Shown here: piece by piece, positions 29,062 to 40,890 of the stretch | How the letters are laid out: each line of letters starts with the position of its first letter | Position numbering within the stretch: position 1 is the first letter of the stretch | Assembly: GCF_907164915.1 (NCBI RefSeq) | Contig: NC_061866.1 | Coordinates: forward strand, 43,030,320-43,094,319 | Source: Impatiens glandulifera | Taxonomy: Eukaryota; Streptophyta; Magnoliopsida; Ericales; Balsaminaceae | Length of the DNA: 64,000 bases | Direction: 5' to 3' | The notes under the pieces: model-generated | The model's database searches: none | What the model was told of the DNA's origin: nothing | Seen by the model: only the letters and a program-made list of their open reading frames with translations | Translations under genes and position numbers: made by a program

Positions 29062-30423
29062 TTAATAAACACTCGGAGGAGGAGGCGACTTGTAAACGTA
29101 TGAAGGTGGAGGAGGTGACTTGTAAACGTAAGATGGTGGAGGAGGGGATGAGTATACATATGCAGGTGGAGGAGGTGACTTGTAAACGTAAGATGGTGGA
29201 GGAGGGGAAGAGTACACATATGCAGGTGGAGGAGGGGACTTGTAAACATATGCAGGTGGAGGAGGAGACTTGTAAACGTAAGATGGTGGAGGAGGTGACT
29301 TGTAAATATATGCAGGTGGAGGAGGTGATTTATAAACGTATGATGGTGGAGGAGGTGACTTATAAACGTAAGATGGTGGAGGAGGGGAAGAGTAAACATA
29401 TGCAGGTGGAGGAGGAGACTTGTAAATGTATGCAGGTGGAGGAGGAGACTTGTAAATGTAAGATGGTGGAGGAGGAGACTTGTAAACGTATGCAGGTGGA
29501 GGAGGGGAAGAGTACACATATGCAGGTGGAGGAGGTGACTTGTAAACGTATGAAGGTGGAGGAGGTGACTTATAAACATAAGATGGTGGAGGTGGGGAAG
29601 AGTACACATATGCAGGTGGAGGAGGTGACTTGTAAATGTATGAAGGTGGAGGAGGTGACTTATAAACATAAGATGGTGGAGGTGGGGAAGAGTACACATA
29701 TTTAGGTGGAGGAGGTGACTTGTAAATGTATGTTGGTGGAGGAGGGGAAGAATACACATATGCAGGTGGAGGAGGTGACTTGTAAACGTATGCAGGTGGA
29801 GGAGGAGACTTGTAAACGTAAGATGGTGGAGGAGGGGAAGAGTAGACGTATGCAGGTGGAGGAGGTGACTTATAAACATATGAAGGTGGAGGAGGTGACT
29901 TGTAAACGTAAGATGGGGGAGGAGGGGAAGAGTACACATATGCTGGTGGAGGAGGTGACTTGTAAACATAAGGTGGTGGAGGAGGGGATGAGTAAACGTA
30001 AGGAGGGGGTGGAGGAGACTTGTAAATGTAAGGTGGTGGTGGAGGAGAAGAATAAACATAGGGAGGTGGTGGTGGAGATTTGTAAACATAGGGTGGTGGT
30101 GGTGGAGATGTGTAAACATAAGGAGGTGGAGGAGGAGACTTATAAATGTAAGGCGGAGGTGGTGGAGACGAGTAAACATAAGGAGGAGGCGGGGGCGATT
30201 TGTAAACATAAGGCGTTGGTGGAGGAGATGAATAGATATAAGACGATGGTGGTGGTGGAGATTTATAAAGATATGGAGGCAACCGCGATGATGAAGGTGA
30301 CTTATGGTGATGCGGAGACTTATGATGATAATGGTTATCACCATAATCTGCCGCTGCCAAAGCAGCAGCCATTAGACAAAGGGCCAGGGCACAAAGAGTA
30401 CTATATGATCCATGAGTGGCCAT
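29062..30423 (-). CDS. Classical extensin C
   Basis: 453 residues, one exon. Signal peptide to about residue 25, then a shorter basic segment than in A (it lacks four residues: HHKSPHHHK). Serial KSPPPPxYVY and SSPPPPxYVY modules follow, ending SPPPPSVY. It has two modules more than extensin A. The predicted function is the same as for its paralogues. Its upstream flank matches A and B only to about 30966, with more substitutions and small deletions, so C split off earlier than A and B split from each other, or has been less homogenised. Confidence 0.92.
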   Translation of the reverse strand: MATHGSYSTLCALALCLMAAALAAADYGDNHYHHKSPHHHKSPSSSRLPPYLYKSPPPPSSYIYSSPPPTPYVYKSPPPPPYVYSSPPPPPYIYKSPPPPPYVYTSPPPPPYVYKSPPPPPYVYSSPPPPPYIYKSPPPPPYVYSSPPPPPYVYKSPPPPAYVYSSPPPPSYVYKSPPPPSYVYKSPPPPAYVYSSPPPPSYVYKSPPPPAYVYKSPPPPAYVYSSPPPPTYIYKSPPPPKYVYSSPPPPSYVYKSPPPPSYIYKSPPPPAYVYSSPPPPSYVYKSPPPPSYVYKSPPPPAYVYSSPPPPAYVYKSPPPPSYIYKSPPPPAYIYKSPPPPAYVYSSPPPPSYVYKSPPPPSYVYKSPPPPAYIYKSPPPPSYVYKSPPPPAYVYKSPPPPAYVYSSPPPPSYVYKSPPPPAYVYSSPPPPSYVYKSPPPPSYVYKSPPPPSVY

Positions 30424-30467
30424 TGCTTAACGGAGGGGATGATGTCTTGCAATGGCAGGGCACATCC

Positions 30468-30476
30468 TATATATAG
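30468..30476 (-). promoter_or_regulatory. TATA box of extensin C
   Basis: TATATATAG with the same spacing to the start codon as in extensins A and B. Confidence 0.75.
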
Positions 30477-31904
30477 TCATTTTACCCATAGACTTTAACA
30501 CTTTTTATAATATATATTTTTCTATTAAATAGATATGTATATATTAGATTTCAATTTAATAATTGACTTTAGATTACTTTAATAGAGGTGGAAGTTTTAT
30601 TATAAGACGTGCTTACATTGTCCTAATAAAACAGAGATCTCTTATAATGGAAACCGGTTTAATTGTACTTCGTGGGACACAAGTCATCCTCATGGTCCTC
30701 TAATTATAGGTATTCTCACTAAAAACCAATATTTTTTTTTAAAAAAATCAAATATTTGTTAAGATTAAACCTAAAACAGAGGTGCAAAGAGTTGTCATTA
30801 ACTAGGACTAATACTTTTTAACTTATGATAATTTTTTAGTGCATTTTTACTCCATAATCCATAACGTTTTATACACTGAAAAATATCTAACTAATAATAT
30901 TAATGATGACAATACACGCTACACGCGTCGAAGCATACACGTTATGCTCGCGATGTGACTCGCATTTTTTTTTACCTGTTTAGTTCATTCTAGTACCCTG
31001 AGCTAAATATCAAAATTTATAAATTTGTTTTGAAATTTTCATATCACTTTCTTTAAACATGTTAAAGGTGTCATTTTGTTCCTGCTATAGATTTAAAGAC
31101 CTCACTATTTAATGAGATAACATCTGAACTATCATTTATGAATATAAATAGTACCTTTAAACATGAAAAAGATATAAAAACGGACGATTAAGTCCGATTT
31201 AGAGAAAATATCATTCTCCTATAATTATTTTTAAAAAATTGTCATGGCTTACTAATTTTAGATTGAATGTGTGTGTTTCATTTGAAAGATTTATTTTTTT
31301 CTCATTAAATTCAGGTTACTTGCAAATTGGACTTCTTTCTTTCTTCCTTCCTTTTTTACAACTAAAAGAATTAGTATTTGGCTTATTCATTGCATAAATA
31401 GACTTTTCTTTTAACTTTGATGTGAATTGAAATAAATTAATATGATAAATCATCTATGTTTGGTGTCAAATTAATGTTAAATAGTGCCTAGTCTACTTAA
31501 ATACTAATTCATGAGTTATTTTTTGTTTTGCATGATGATTTTGTTGTTATTTAATTGGATAAAGAAAAAAAAAGTTATCAAATCTATTTTTATTCTTTTC
31601 ATTTTGTTTATCTGGTTTAATAGCTTGAATATTATACCTATAGATTATTTAATTTTAACTATTGTATACAAAATGAGAAATGCATGAACGGTAGGATTTT
31701 AATTATCTTGTTATTGTCAAAGTATTATTAATTAAAATATATATATTTTAATTATAAATATTTATTATTTAATACCTTTTAGAATTTTAGTTTAAATTTA
31801 TAATAAAAGGCTAAAATAATTAAAATTATAATCATTTAGAAACTGAAAAAGAAAACCAGGAAACTTCTTAAAAAACTGCTATAATTTAATTCGAAAAATA
31901 AATA
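30477..31904. other. Extensin C promoter (to about 30966), then unrelated AT-rich DNA
   Basis: Similarity to the other extensin promoters ends at about 30966 (GTGACTCGCAT), about 540 bp upstream of the start codon. The rest is AT-rich and shows no gene. Confidence 0.6.
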
Positions 31905-32076
31905 ATTGTAGCGACGCTTATTTTGAATTCACCGGCACTTATTTAAGTGTCGCCGAAACCTACGACGACGCTGCTACTCGCGACGCAAAATAAGTGTCAG
32001 TAACATCTTTGGCGATGCTTCCAAGCGCCTGTACATGACTTTTTAAGCGCCACCGAATGTATAAATTATTGTAGTG
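31905..32076. mobile_element. CACTA element remnant, one end only
   Basis: The right end reads ATTATTGTAGTG, the inverse of CACTACAATAAT. The subterminal words AGCGACGCTTATTTT, CTCGCGACGCAAAATAAGTG and GCGCCACCGAA match the family of the CACTA element at 9430-10317. I could not find the opposite end in the preceding kilobase, so the element is truncated or very diverged. Confidence 0.65.
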
Positions 32077-33144
32077 GAATTTCATCGGCGTCGTTAGGAA
32101 ACTTTTAACAACTCAATAACTTCGAAGATCTCATATGACAACAACCATCAATTATTCTGAATTTGGACAAAATAGATCTGGAAAAAAGGTACACAAAGGC
32201 ACAACACACATCTGGCCATTCGTGTAAAAGCCAATAGATTGCTCATCTCAATAAATTGTATCATTGTATCATTGTATCATTGTTTTTGTTCATAATTGAA
32301 ATTGACACTATGTTGATTTTATATTCCAGTAAAAAATTAATTTATACCAATAAAATAATTTACACACATTTGATCTAGATTACTTTATAAAACTAACAAT
32401 TTATTCTACTTTGGAGATGCCTATTTTATGAATGACACACTTCCAAATTCCAAGATGCGCGATTAATTGAAATAGAAGAAACTTGCGGTAAGGCATGGAG
32501 CCACCTGTAGACTCAATTCATCGCTGTTTAGGCCATTTGAGCTTTTTTTACACCTAAAAACGATTCTTAGGATAACCCAGTTTTACACATTTCATCTCTT
32601 TACCCCTTATTTTGTGCGATTTTAAATAATGAAAATTAAAAATAACCAAATACTTTAAGTAGAAACCATTTGTGAATGGGCACAAAAGATATAATACTTC
32701 TTACATGCGACTTTACGCAAAGTAATTTATTTCTAACAAAGAAAAACAAAACACGACTTTCAGCCAAAGTTGCCTTTTCGAATGCCTCATAATTCTAATA
32801 TAATTTTATTTTCTTTCGGTTTTTATTCACCTATTTTCTCATCTATCTTTTGAAGACGAATAACGACGACACTTAGGGTAATGATCTACTTTCATAGATT
32901 TTGAAAAGATCTCATTTTGATTACAGATATACCTTATCATTTTGCAATTAATTATCATTATTATGAAAGTTCTCTACTTCCCCTCTCTTTAAGATGGTGT
33001 AGCTATCATTTGTGATTAATTTTAAAATCAAACTAAATATTTTTTTACGTTAACATAGTAAAATACGATGAAAATGCTTCTTTTATCCAATTAAAGAATT
33101 TAAAAAATTAGTTACTAATTATGGGTTGGGCAACATAACATATT
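32077..33144. other. AT-rich intergenic, nothing recognised
   Basis: No ORF, RNA gene or clear repeat seen. The segment just before 33144 may hold the stub of a 3' LTR of the following Copia element (GGGTTGGGCAAC resembles GGTTGGGTCACC near 37500). Confidence 0.4.
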
Positions 33145-33163
33145 ATAATACCCCTCCTCAAGC

Positions 33164-34391
33164 TCAAGGTGGTAGAGTAGACATTATCTTGATTTTGCTT
33201 AATAACATGTAAAAACAACCTGGCAAGAGAGATTTGGTGAAAACATCTACAGTCTTGTGTTCGGTAGACACGTACCGTAATTGTATAGTACTAGCACCAA
33301 CATGTTGTCGTACAAAGTGGCAATCGATATTGATGTGTTTAGTGAGCTCATGAAACACATCATTCTGAGAAATACGAATAGCACTCCAACTATCACAATG
33401 AAGATCAGTGGTTGGCGGTTGAGGATGCCAAGATTAGAGAGAAATTGTCGAATTCATAGAAGCTCAAAAGTAGAATAATAAAGTGCATGGTACTTTGACT
33501 CAGCGTTGGAACGAGAAATGACAGTCTATTTATTGCTTCGTCGGGAAACAAGAGAATCCCCCAAGAAAAAACAATAACCATGGATGGAGTGTTAGTTAGT
33601 GGGATTGTTTGCCTAATCAGTATCCGAGTAACCAGTAAGTACCAATGATTAATCGGTAGAGAAGTGAAAACCATGTAAGAGAGTGTCCTTATTATAGCGT
33701 AGAATATGTAACACATTAAAGTGATGAGATGTACGAGGACTAGTCATGAATTGACTAACGATGTGAACTACATAAACTATGTCAAGGCAATTGATGGTCA
33801 GATATATCAGGGATCCCTCTAACTGGTGATAGATCGTGAGGTCCTTAAGAGGGGTGTCATCGAGAAGAGTAAGACGACAATCTGCCTTAAGTGGAGTCAA
33901 GACAGTTTTGCTATTAGTCAAGCCTGAGACAAATAGATACCATCTGTTGTGTCGAAAATCTCAAGACCTAGAAAGTAACGCATCTTACTAAGACTCTTCA
34001 TATCAAAATGTTGATGAAGATAGGTTTGTAAATTAGATATTTCACAGGTATCATCGCTAGAGATTACCATATCATCAACATATAATAATAAAATAATAAT
34101 CCCAGATGAGTGGCGGATAAAGAATAAAGCGGAGCCATAGGGAGAGGCGGTAAACTCATACAGCATAAGTGATGAGCTAAACTTGGCAAACCAAGCTCGT
34201 GGTGCTTGCTTCAGGCCGTAAAGAGCACAACGAAGCTTATATACCTTCCCCAAAATTTCTGAACCCAGTAGCGGACTCATATAAATCTCCTCAAAAAGAT
34301 GTCGATGAATAAAAACATTCTGTACAACCAACTGGTGAAGAGACCATCGACGAGCAGCATCAATAGTCAAAAGAAAACGAATATAAGTCAA
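33164..34391 (-). pseudogene. Copia RT and RNase H remnant
   Basis: RT has YKLRCALYGLKQAPRAW, ILLLYVDDMVIS (catalytic YVDD kept) and FDMKSLSKMRYFLGLE, all within 33918-34391. The first catalytic region is altered (VVQNVFIHRHL instead of a DVKNAFLHG type). A next frame carries SLIYLTINCLDIVYVVHIVSQFM (33649-33921, given here as separate blocks SLIYLTI and HIVSQFM). RNase H ends in LTKHINIDCHFVRQH and VDVFTKSL (33164-33358). Frame breaks lie between all of these. Confidence 0.82.
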
Positions 34392-35102
34392 ACAACAACG
34401 GGAGCAAAAGTCTCTTCATAGTCAATGTCGTACTCCTGTAAGAAACCTTTGGCCACAAGACGAGTTTTGTAGCGCTCAACAGATCCATCAGAATTTGTTT
34501 TGATCTTGTAAACCCATTGCAACTAATAGATTTATTGTTAGGTGGTAGATCAATGATATCCCAAGTCCTGGTCTTCTCAAGAGCCTACAATTCTTCAGAC
34601 ATAGCCTCACACCATAATGGATCGTAATTTACCACATGAAAGGTCTTAGTCTCATGGTTAGCTAGAATGGCAGAGAAACAATGGTAATCTTGGAGATGAG
34701 GAGGAAGACAACATACCCGGGTAGAATGTCAACTAGTGGCAACAGGGACCTGAAGTACTTGTTCATGAGACATAGGTGAGTCAACTGGGGGTGACGGGGG
34801 AGAAGCAACAGTGTCAACAAAATTTTGTGTGAGCTTAAGACCTATAAAAGAAGGAGATGGATCTAAAACAAAAAATGATGAATCAGTCTGAAAAAGAATG
34901 GTAAACTTGGACTCATAAGAGAACATTTTTGTTCCCAAAAGATGACATGACGAGAAATACGAATCCGATTTAACACAAAATCCCAACAACGATAGTCTTT
35001 ATGTTCTACCCCATATCCCTAAAAATAACACAGACGATTCTAAAGATCCAATTTGTTTCGTTCATGCGGGAGAAGGTGAACAAAACTGACACAACCAAAT
35101 GG

Positions 35103-35711
35103 TCAAAGAATTAAGTAATCATGTGGCTGACCAAAGAGTTTTTGGTAAGGAGTGGCATCTTGAAGTACAGAATATGGCATTCGGTTGATTGTATAGATAA
35201 CAGTAAGGGCAGTTTCCTCCCAAAACTGGTCTGAACATGAAGTATAAAGAAGCATGGCACGAATAGTATCTAAAATATGTCTATGTTTACATTCAACCCT
35301 ACTATTTTGTTGTGAATTGTAAGGACATGAGCGCTGAATAACAGTACCCTGGGAGGAAAATAAATCGAGAAAGGTAAAATCATTGTATTCTAGAACATTG
35401 TTAGTACGAAGTGTTTTAATAGGGCATGAGAATTGTGTTTGAATCATTTTTGTAAAAATGAATAAGTATAGGCAAGGTCATAACAATTCTTTAAAAAAAT
35501 AAATCCAAGTAAACCGTGAATAATCATCAACAAATATCACAAAATATCGATAACCATGAAATGTACCAATAGGGGAGGGCCCCCAAATATCTGAGTGAAC
35601 TAGTGAAAAAGGTTTATCAGTAATAAAATGATTATTAAAGAAAGAAAGTGTTGATTGTTTTCCAAGTTTACAATGCACACAATCAAATAACTCAAATTGA
35701 ATAGGACCCAA
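35103..35711 (-). pseudogene. Copia GAG-pre-integrase and integrase remnant
   Basis: CVHCKLGKQ is the GAG-pre-integrase zinc-binding end. Then LVHSDIWGP carries the first catalytic Asp, and DYSRFTWIYFF follows. After a frame break, IKTLRTNNVLEYND shows Asn where the second catalytic Asp (LRTDN) is expected. SRVECKHRHILDT keeps the Glu. A third block with FWEETALTVIYTINRMP follows. It is inactive because of the substitution and frame breaks. Confidence 0.82.
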
Positions 35712-35997
35712 AAACCTTTAACAGCGAGAGATCGAAGTTTATTTGATGAAGCATGCCTGAGTTTAAGATGTCAATAATAAATGGAGGAAGGAAAAATATA
35801 GCAGAAATGGAAAGAAAATGCTAAAGGAAACAAAGCTCCAACAAGCGACCCGTCTTGCACCTTGTCCAAATAATCAGACCCGTCTATGAATCCTAAACTT
35901 GTACACTAAAAGATGTAAAAGCAACACTAAGTTCCTAGTTAACCAACTGACCAATAGAAACAAAGTTTAATATTAAATGGGAAATGTAGTAGATATT

Positions 35998-37060
35998 TTA
36001 GAGAGATAGTGAAGTGGCATGACCAGTATGTGTGATGTGCATAATTGCACCATTTGTAGTGTGAATAGGAGATGAGGTGGTGAGAGGTTTTAGGGAATGC
36101 AACAGATTAATGTTAAAGGTCATATGGTTACAACAAGTAAAGTTTATGAACCATTGTTGATTACCTAATGTGGTGGCTAATGAAGGATTAACAGATAAAA
36201 CATGAGTGAGTAGTTTATGAATATCTATAAGGGTGGAAGTAGTGGACTGAGGTGGTTGTAAATCATTTGTGGTGGCGGCTATGGTGGAGGAAGAGCCATC
36301 TGAAGAAGATGTATGACCCAATTATGGGCATTTCTGAAGGACGCGACCCTTTTGGTGGCAATAACGACACTCAATGTTGGGGCAATGAGTGTACACATGA
36401 TCAGCCTCCGGACAACAACGATATCAAGCAGACTTATCTGATCGAGTATCTTTTTGAGCATTCTTACGAGGAAACACGTGTAGAGAAGATGAAACATCCA
36501 TAACAAAATCAGTAGTAGAATATCAAAGCATGAAAAGACGAGTAGTCTCAAAAGAATATCATTCATAGCTATGTCTAACGAAGGTAGTGGATGACGATGG
36601 AGCAATGATCCACGAACAGACTCGTACTTAGGGCCAAGCTTCATCAGTAGTTGAATGACCGTAAAGTGTTTTTTATTGATGTTGGCCTCATCAATGTGAT
36701 CCTAGAGTGACTGGATAGTAGAGAATAAATCGTCTATGGATTGTCTTGGCTCATGCTTTAGTGCATTTAACAAACTCAACAACTGATAGTGGTGCATTCC
36801 TCCGGTAGCTTATAATTGATCTTTTAGATAATCTCGGTCCATCTTGGAGGTATCCATTCACCGAAGCTGGATCCGGATATTCCAAGATGACGTATTTTGA
36901 ATCTAGATAAGAATAGTATGATTCTTACTATCCCAAACATCAATAGCTACACAATAATCGTAAATTCTTTTGTACAGTGAAGTCACCAATGACATATCGC
37001 CATAGTTTCTTACCAATTAAAAAAACTCTTCATAGATTCGGACCACAAATCATAGTTGTC
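35998..37060 (-). pseudogene. Copia Gag-protease remnant
   Basis: The protease region reads WFINFTCCNHMT where a WxxDSGCxxHMT-type motif is expected, so the active-site Asp-Ser-Gly is lost. Upstream on the minus strand, a zinc-knuckle-like ECRYCHQKGRVLQKC has Arg in place of the usual His (about 36330-36375). Gag-like sequence (MKLGPKYESVRGSLL) runs up toward 37060. No intact frame. Confidence 0.7.
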
Positions 37061-37691
37061 TCCTAACAACATAATTATTGTAATATCAGATGCCTCCACA
37101 CGATCCATATTGAGTGACATAAAGGAAGAATCCAAGGTAGGAAAAATAATCAGCCAAAAAATTATATTAAAAGATTCAGTAAAGAACTCAGACTGCTCAG
37201 CGAATCAGAAAGTAGTAGATGATTCAGAAAATCAAATTAGATCTGAAAATAAATAAATAAAAATAGTTGAAATCAAAATCTGACCGTACATGTGCGTCGA
37301 TGATCGAAGTTGAACTGGATTGCGGCAGATGACAACAAGATCTTATGACAGCGGCTCTGATACCATGTCAGAAATATTTTTAGATTTGTATAAAATTGAT
37401 ATGATAGTACATGGTTATGACATATATATATATATATATAAGGTTTATCTTAGCGCCTAAGTTAAGGCAATCTCTAGATGAACTGCAACTTCTAGATAGG
37501 TTGGGTCACCTAATATATTCAAACAAAAGCCAACTTGGAATATGAAAAATAGCTTCCCTATAACTAACTAGTAGAAAGTCGTGACTCGTGTCATTTCAAT
37601 ATAAAATTGCCCTCCCAAATTAATTATAAATAGTCTTATGATAATTAGTAACATATTATTAGAAATAGTCACACTAGTTTCATTTTCATTC

Positions 37692-38154
37692 ATGGACTCT
37701 TCAATAATCACACCTCCAGCCATTTGAGGCCTCCAACGTCGACGACTTCTACCCATGGGCCGGTGACGACTGGTTGACTCGGTACTTAAAGTGGGACTCC
37801 ATCACCTCGATAATGCATCAGGTATCTTCAAGAGATTGACATTCCTCATCCTTGGCGTAGGCCAATTTGTCTCAATTATCGATCTTTTGGTTACATTTCT
37901 ATTAAACCATTACCTGGAGAAGGACCAATACAAAGCCCGCAATGGCGTTGAAGAAGGCTATCATCATGGCTGCCAAGTAGTTTAACCATGTGGTTAGAAT
38001 CGAGGCCGAGAAAGGAAATAAAGGGTCTCAAAGAGTGCTCGAAAAAGTTGGTATCCAAAGGAAGGGTTTTTTTAGGAAGTATGCATTTAACAAGGGTCAA
38101 ATAAGAGTCATGTTTATTTATAGTTTCTTATCTACTGATGAGATTGTTGTATGA
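37692..38154 (+). pseudogene. GNAT-family N-acetyltransferase pseudogene
   Basis: Reading across frames gives LQPFEASNVDDFYPWAGDD, then TRYLKWDSITSI (about 37720-37815) and IEAEKGNKGSQRVLEKVG. The C-terminus is FFRKYAFNKGQIRVMFIYSF followed by LSTDE (about 38000-38150). These match the start and end of plant GNAT acetyltransferases of the type with WDP/TSI and GSQRVLEKVGF motifs. There is a frameshift right after the first codons (MDSSIIT), stops in the middle and deletion of part of the acetyl-CoA-binding core. It stands alone, without visible introns. Confidence 0.75.
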
Positions 38155-39164
38155 TTATTTTATTGTTAATTTGAACACATATTTATATTAAATCTTTGTG
38201 ATGTATTTGTTTTATGGTTTTAGGTTAAAATAATTTGACATATAAAAATGATCAACTGAGTATTGTTTGTGCGTCTACATATTTCATAAAAGTTTTATTT
38301 TCATCTATTTAGACATTATTAGAGTTTTGTCGTCGTTATTCAAAATCTCGGACAATCTTAATAGGGGTATAATTGGTCTACTAAGGTTTGAAATGAAATG
38401 AGTTGTTTGGATATGAAACCAATTAAACAAATAGATAGTTAACTCCAAATTTTTGATTTTAACATACTCTTAGGGAGAAACTAGAGATTTGGTCTGCGGA
38501 ATAGTAACAAAAAATTTAGTAAATTGTTACTAGATGAAAAACATGAGCAAACAAACTACCATGCAAACTTTCCTATTAACATCAAAGAATTTAATAAGAT
38601 ACATTTACCCTTAGAAAGTATTTTAAATTGGCTAAATTAAACTTCTGCTAAATTATATGAACCCTAAGATAATTCAGCTCATTAATTATAGAAGAATTTT
38701 GATCATTTCCTTATTCACAACTTATGGGTCACAGGCCCAATAATCATCCACATTTTTCATCCAAATAATTTAGCATGATAATATTTTGAGTGTGCAATAA
38801 TTGAAGGGCTTGTTTGATGTAGTTTTATTTCTATATTGAGTTTGAAATTATTTCATGGAGAAGACAGACACTACATTTATTATAATGAGTTTTACTTTAA
38901 CCTAGGTTCTAAATAGTTTTTTAGTTTTTGATTTGATTAATTTGATAAAATTAATAATATAATTTAATTTTTAGATAAATTATTTCACCGTGCATCACTT
39001 CTTTTTATTAATTAAAATGAAAAACACTTATTTTATTCTTTAATATTTTAAAATATTATTCTTTTTTAAGAAATTCAAATAAAACAATTTTTTTAGGAGC
39101 TACATCAAAACAAACAAAATCTAGCCATTAATTGATTTATTATATAATATTATATATATATATT
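38155..39164. other. AT-rich intergenic, nothing recognised
   Basis: No gene or repeat structure seen; generally 70% or more A+T by eye. Confidence 0.4.
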
Positions 39165-40890
39165 AGGGTTGCAAATGAGTCAATCCGCTCGTGAGTTGCT
39201 TGCGAGCCGCTCGGTCAAAGCTCGATTTGAGCTTGACTTTGATCAAGTTCGAGCCGACTCGTTTAATATTTGAGTCGAATTCGAGCTCATATAATGCTTG
39301 CTCGAAGGTTTGTCAAGCTTTTTCGAGCCTTATAATATATAATATTTTATTTATTTATTTATTTATTTAATATTAATACTTAAAATTAAAACAATATTTT
39401 TTTCTTTTATCTCTCTTATTAAAGCCCATATAGAAGTTCCACAATCTATATTTTTATATTATATTATCCTAAATTATACCCTAATTTTTATTCTATCAAT
39501 CTTATGCCTCTTTATTTCCTTTTCTTTTCTTTCGTTCATTTCTTCTTCTTCTTTCTTCACCATTTCTTCTTCTTCCGTTTTCACCATTTTTTACTATTTT
39601 TTCATTCATTCATAACATCATTTCTTTCACTCATTCATAATAGGAGGTTGATTCATTTTTTTATGTTATCTCGCATTTACACTATTTCTCTGATTCATTC
39701 ACAAGAGGCTTACAGGTAAATTAAAATCGTTTTCATTTCTACTATAACTATTGCTTAGATAACTTTAATTTCTTTTTGTATTATGATAAACTTATACTTA
39801 TATAGATAGTTCATCGACGAATATAGAAAAAAATCTATTATATATATTCATTAACAAAATAGCGTCAAGATAAATATATAAAAACAATATTATATATAAT
39901 GATTTTTAATTTATATTAGGGTTGGATTGATAATAGAAAAAAGGCTTAATTAATATTAGGAATATAATAATTAGTATATTGTATTATATATTAAAAGACA
40001 TAAAAAGAAGTTAATATATTATTTATAATAAAATTATATTATATATAATATGAAAAGAAATAAAAAAAATAATATATTATATATAATAAAAGATAAAGAA
40101 AAATGTTAGTATATATTTTATATATAATATGAAGAGATAAAAAAAGTTAATATATATATTATATATAATATGTTAAGAGAAAAAAATGAATTTATAAGAT
40201 TAATAATATATTATAATATATAAAAAAAAAATTGTTATAAATAAGTTAATAGATTCTTGTTAATTCAAATATATATAATAATATTTAATAGAAAACAGGT
40301 AGAATTTCTTTTGTCGATATCTAGCTCTCTTTAATTAAGTTAAATTTTAGTTATTTGTTTTAACATTTATTTTTATATTAATTATTTTTAAGCTTAAATA
40401 TTTTATATTATTAAATGCAGGTAGAGTTGTATGTGTGTTATGCTTGAAGAACCTGACTTAAAAAAGATTAATATATTGAATGTTCAAAAAATTTATATAA
40501 TTTTGTACTTTGATTTTGGAATTTTATGTTTTAGAATTTTGATTAGTAATGGTGGTTTAATATTTTTGAACTATCATGTTTTTAAAATTTTGAATAGTTA
40601 GGATTATTTCATATTTTATTTTGAAATATCATGTTTTAAATGTTGTATATGTATGAAAGATTGATATTTTCATTTTGAAAATAGATTTTTGTTTGAGTTT
40701 AAGCTCGAGTTTGAAAATTTTATTTTATTTCAAATTTTTCGAGTCGAGTCGAGCCGAGCTTATAGATAAATAGTCGAGTCGAGTTCGAGCTCAAATTTAT
40801 AAACTCGTTCGAGTCGAGCTAATAAAAACTAAGTCGAGTCGAGCTCGAGCTCAAGTAGGTTCGAACTCGACTCGGCTCATTTGCAGCACT
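39165..40890. mobile_element. hAT-like or foldback non-autonomous transposon with GAGTCGAGC-rich ends
   Basis: The ends are inverted: AGGGTTGCAAATGAGTC on the left, CTCATTTGCAGCACT on the right. Just inside each end is a run of GAGTCGAGCTCGAG-type words (39190-39330 and 40690-40875) in opposite orientation, a common arrangement in plant hAT-like foldback repeats. The middle is AT-rich with no transposase. The exact target duplication is unclear because the flanks are TA-rich. Confidence 0.7.

Larger units (their letters stand above)
33145..37516 (-). mobile_element. Decayed Copia retrotransposon on the minus strand
   Basis: The polypurine tract (GAGGAGGGGTAT on the minus strand) is near 33150. 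The primer binding site is the reverse complement of GGCTCTGATACCA at 37353-37365. The 5' LTR follows from 37366 (ends TGACA when read on the minus strand), probably to about 37516. The 3' LTR is lost or unrecognisable. Between them, Gag, protease, integrase, RT and RNase H occur in Copia order but with stops and frameshifts throughout. The integrity of every enzyme is broken. Confidence 0.82.

Noticed and set aside
39504..39719. ORF inside the hAT-like foldback element.
   Set aside because: Phe/His-rich low-complexity translation from a T/C-rich tract; no transposase motif.
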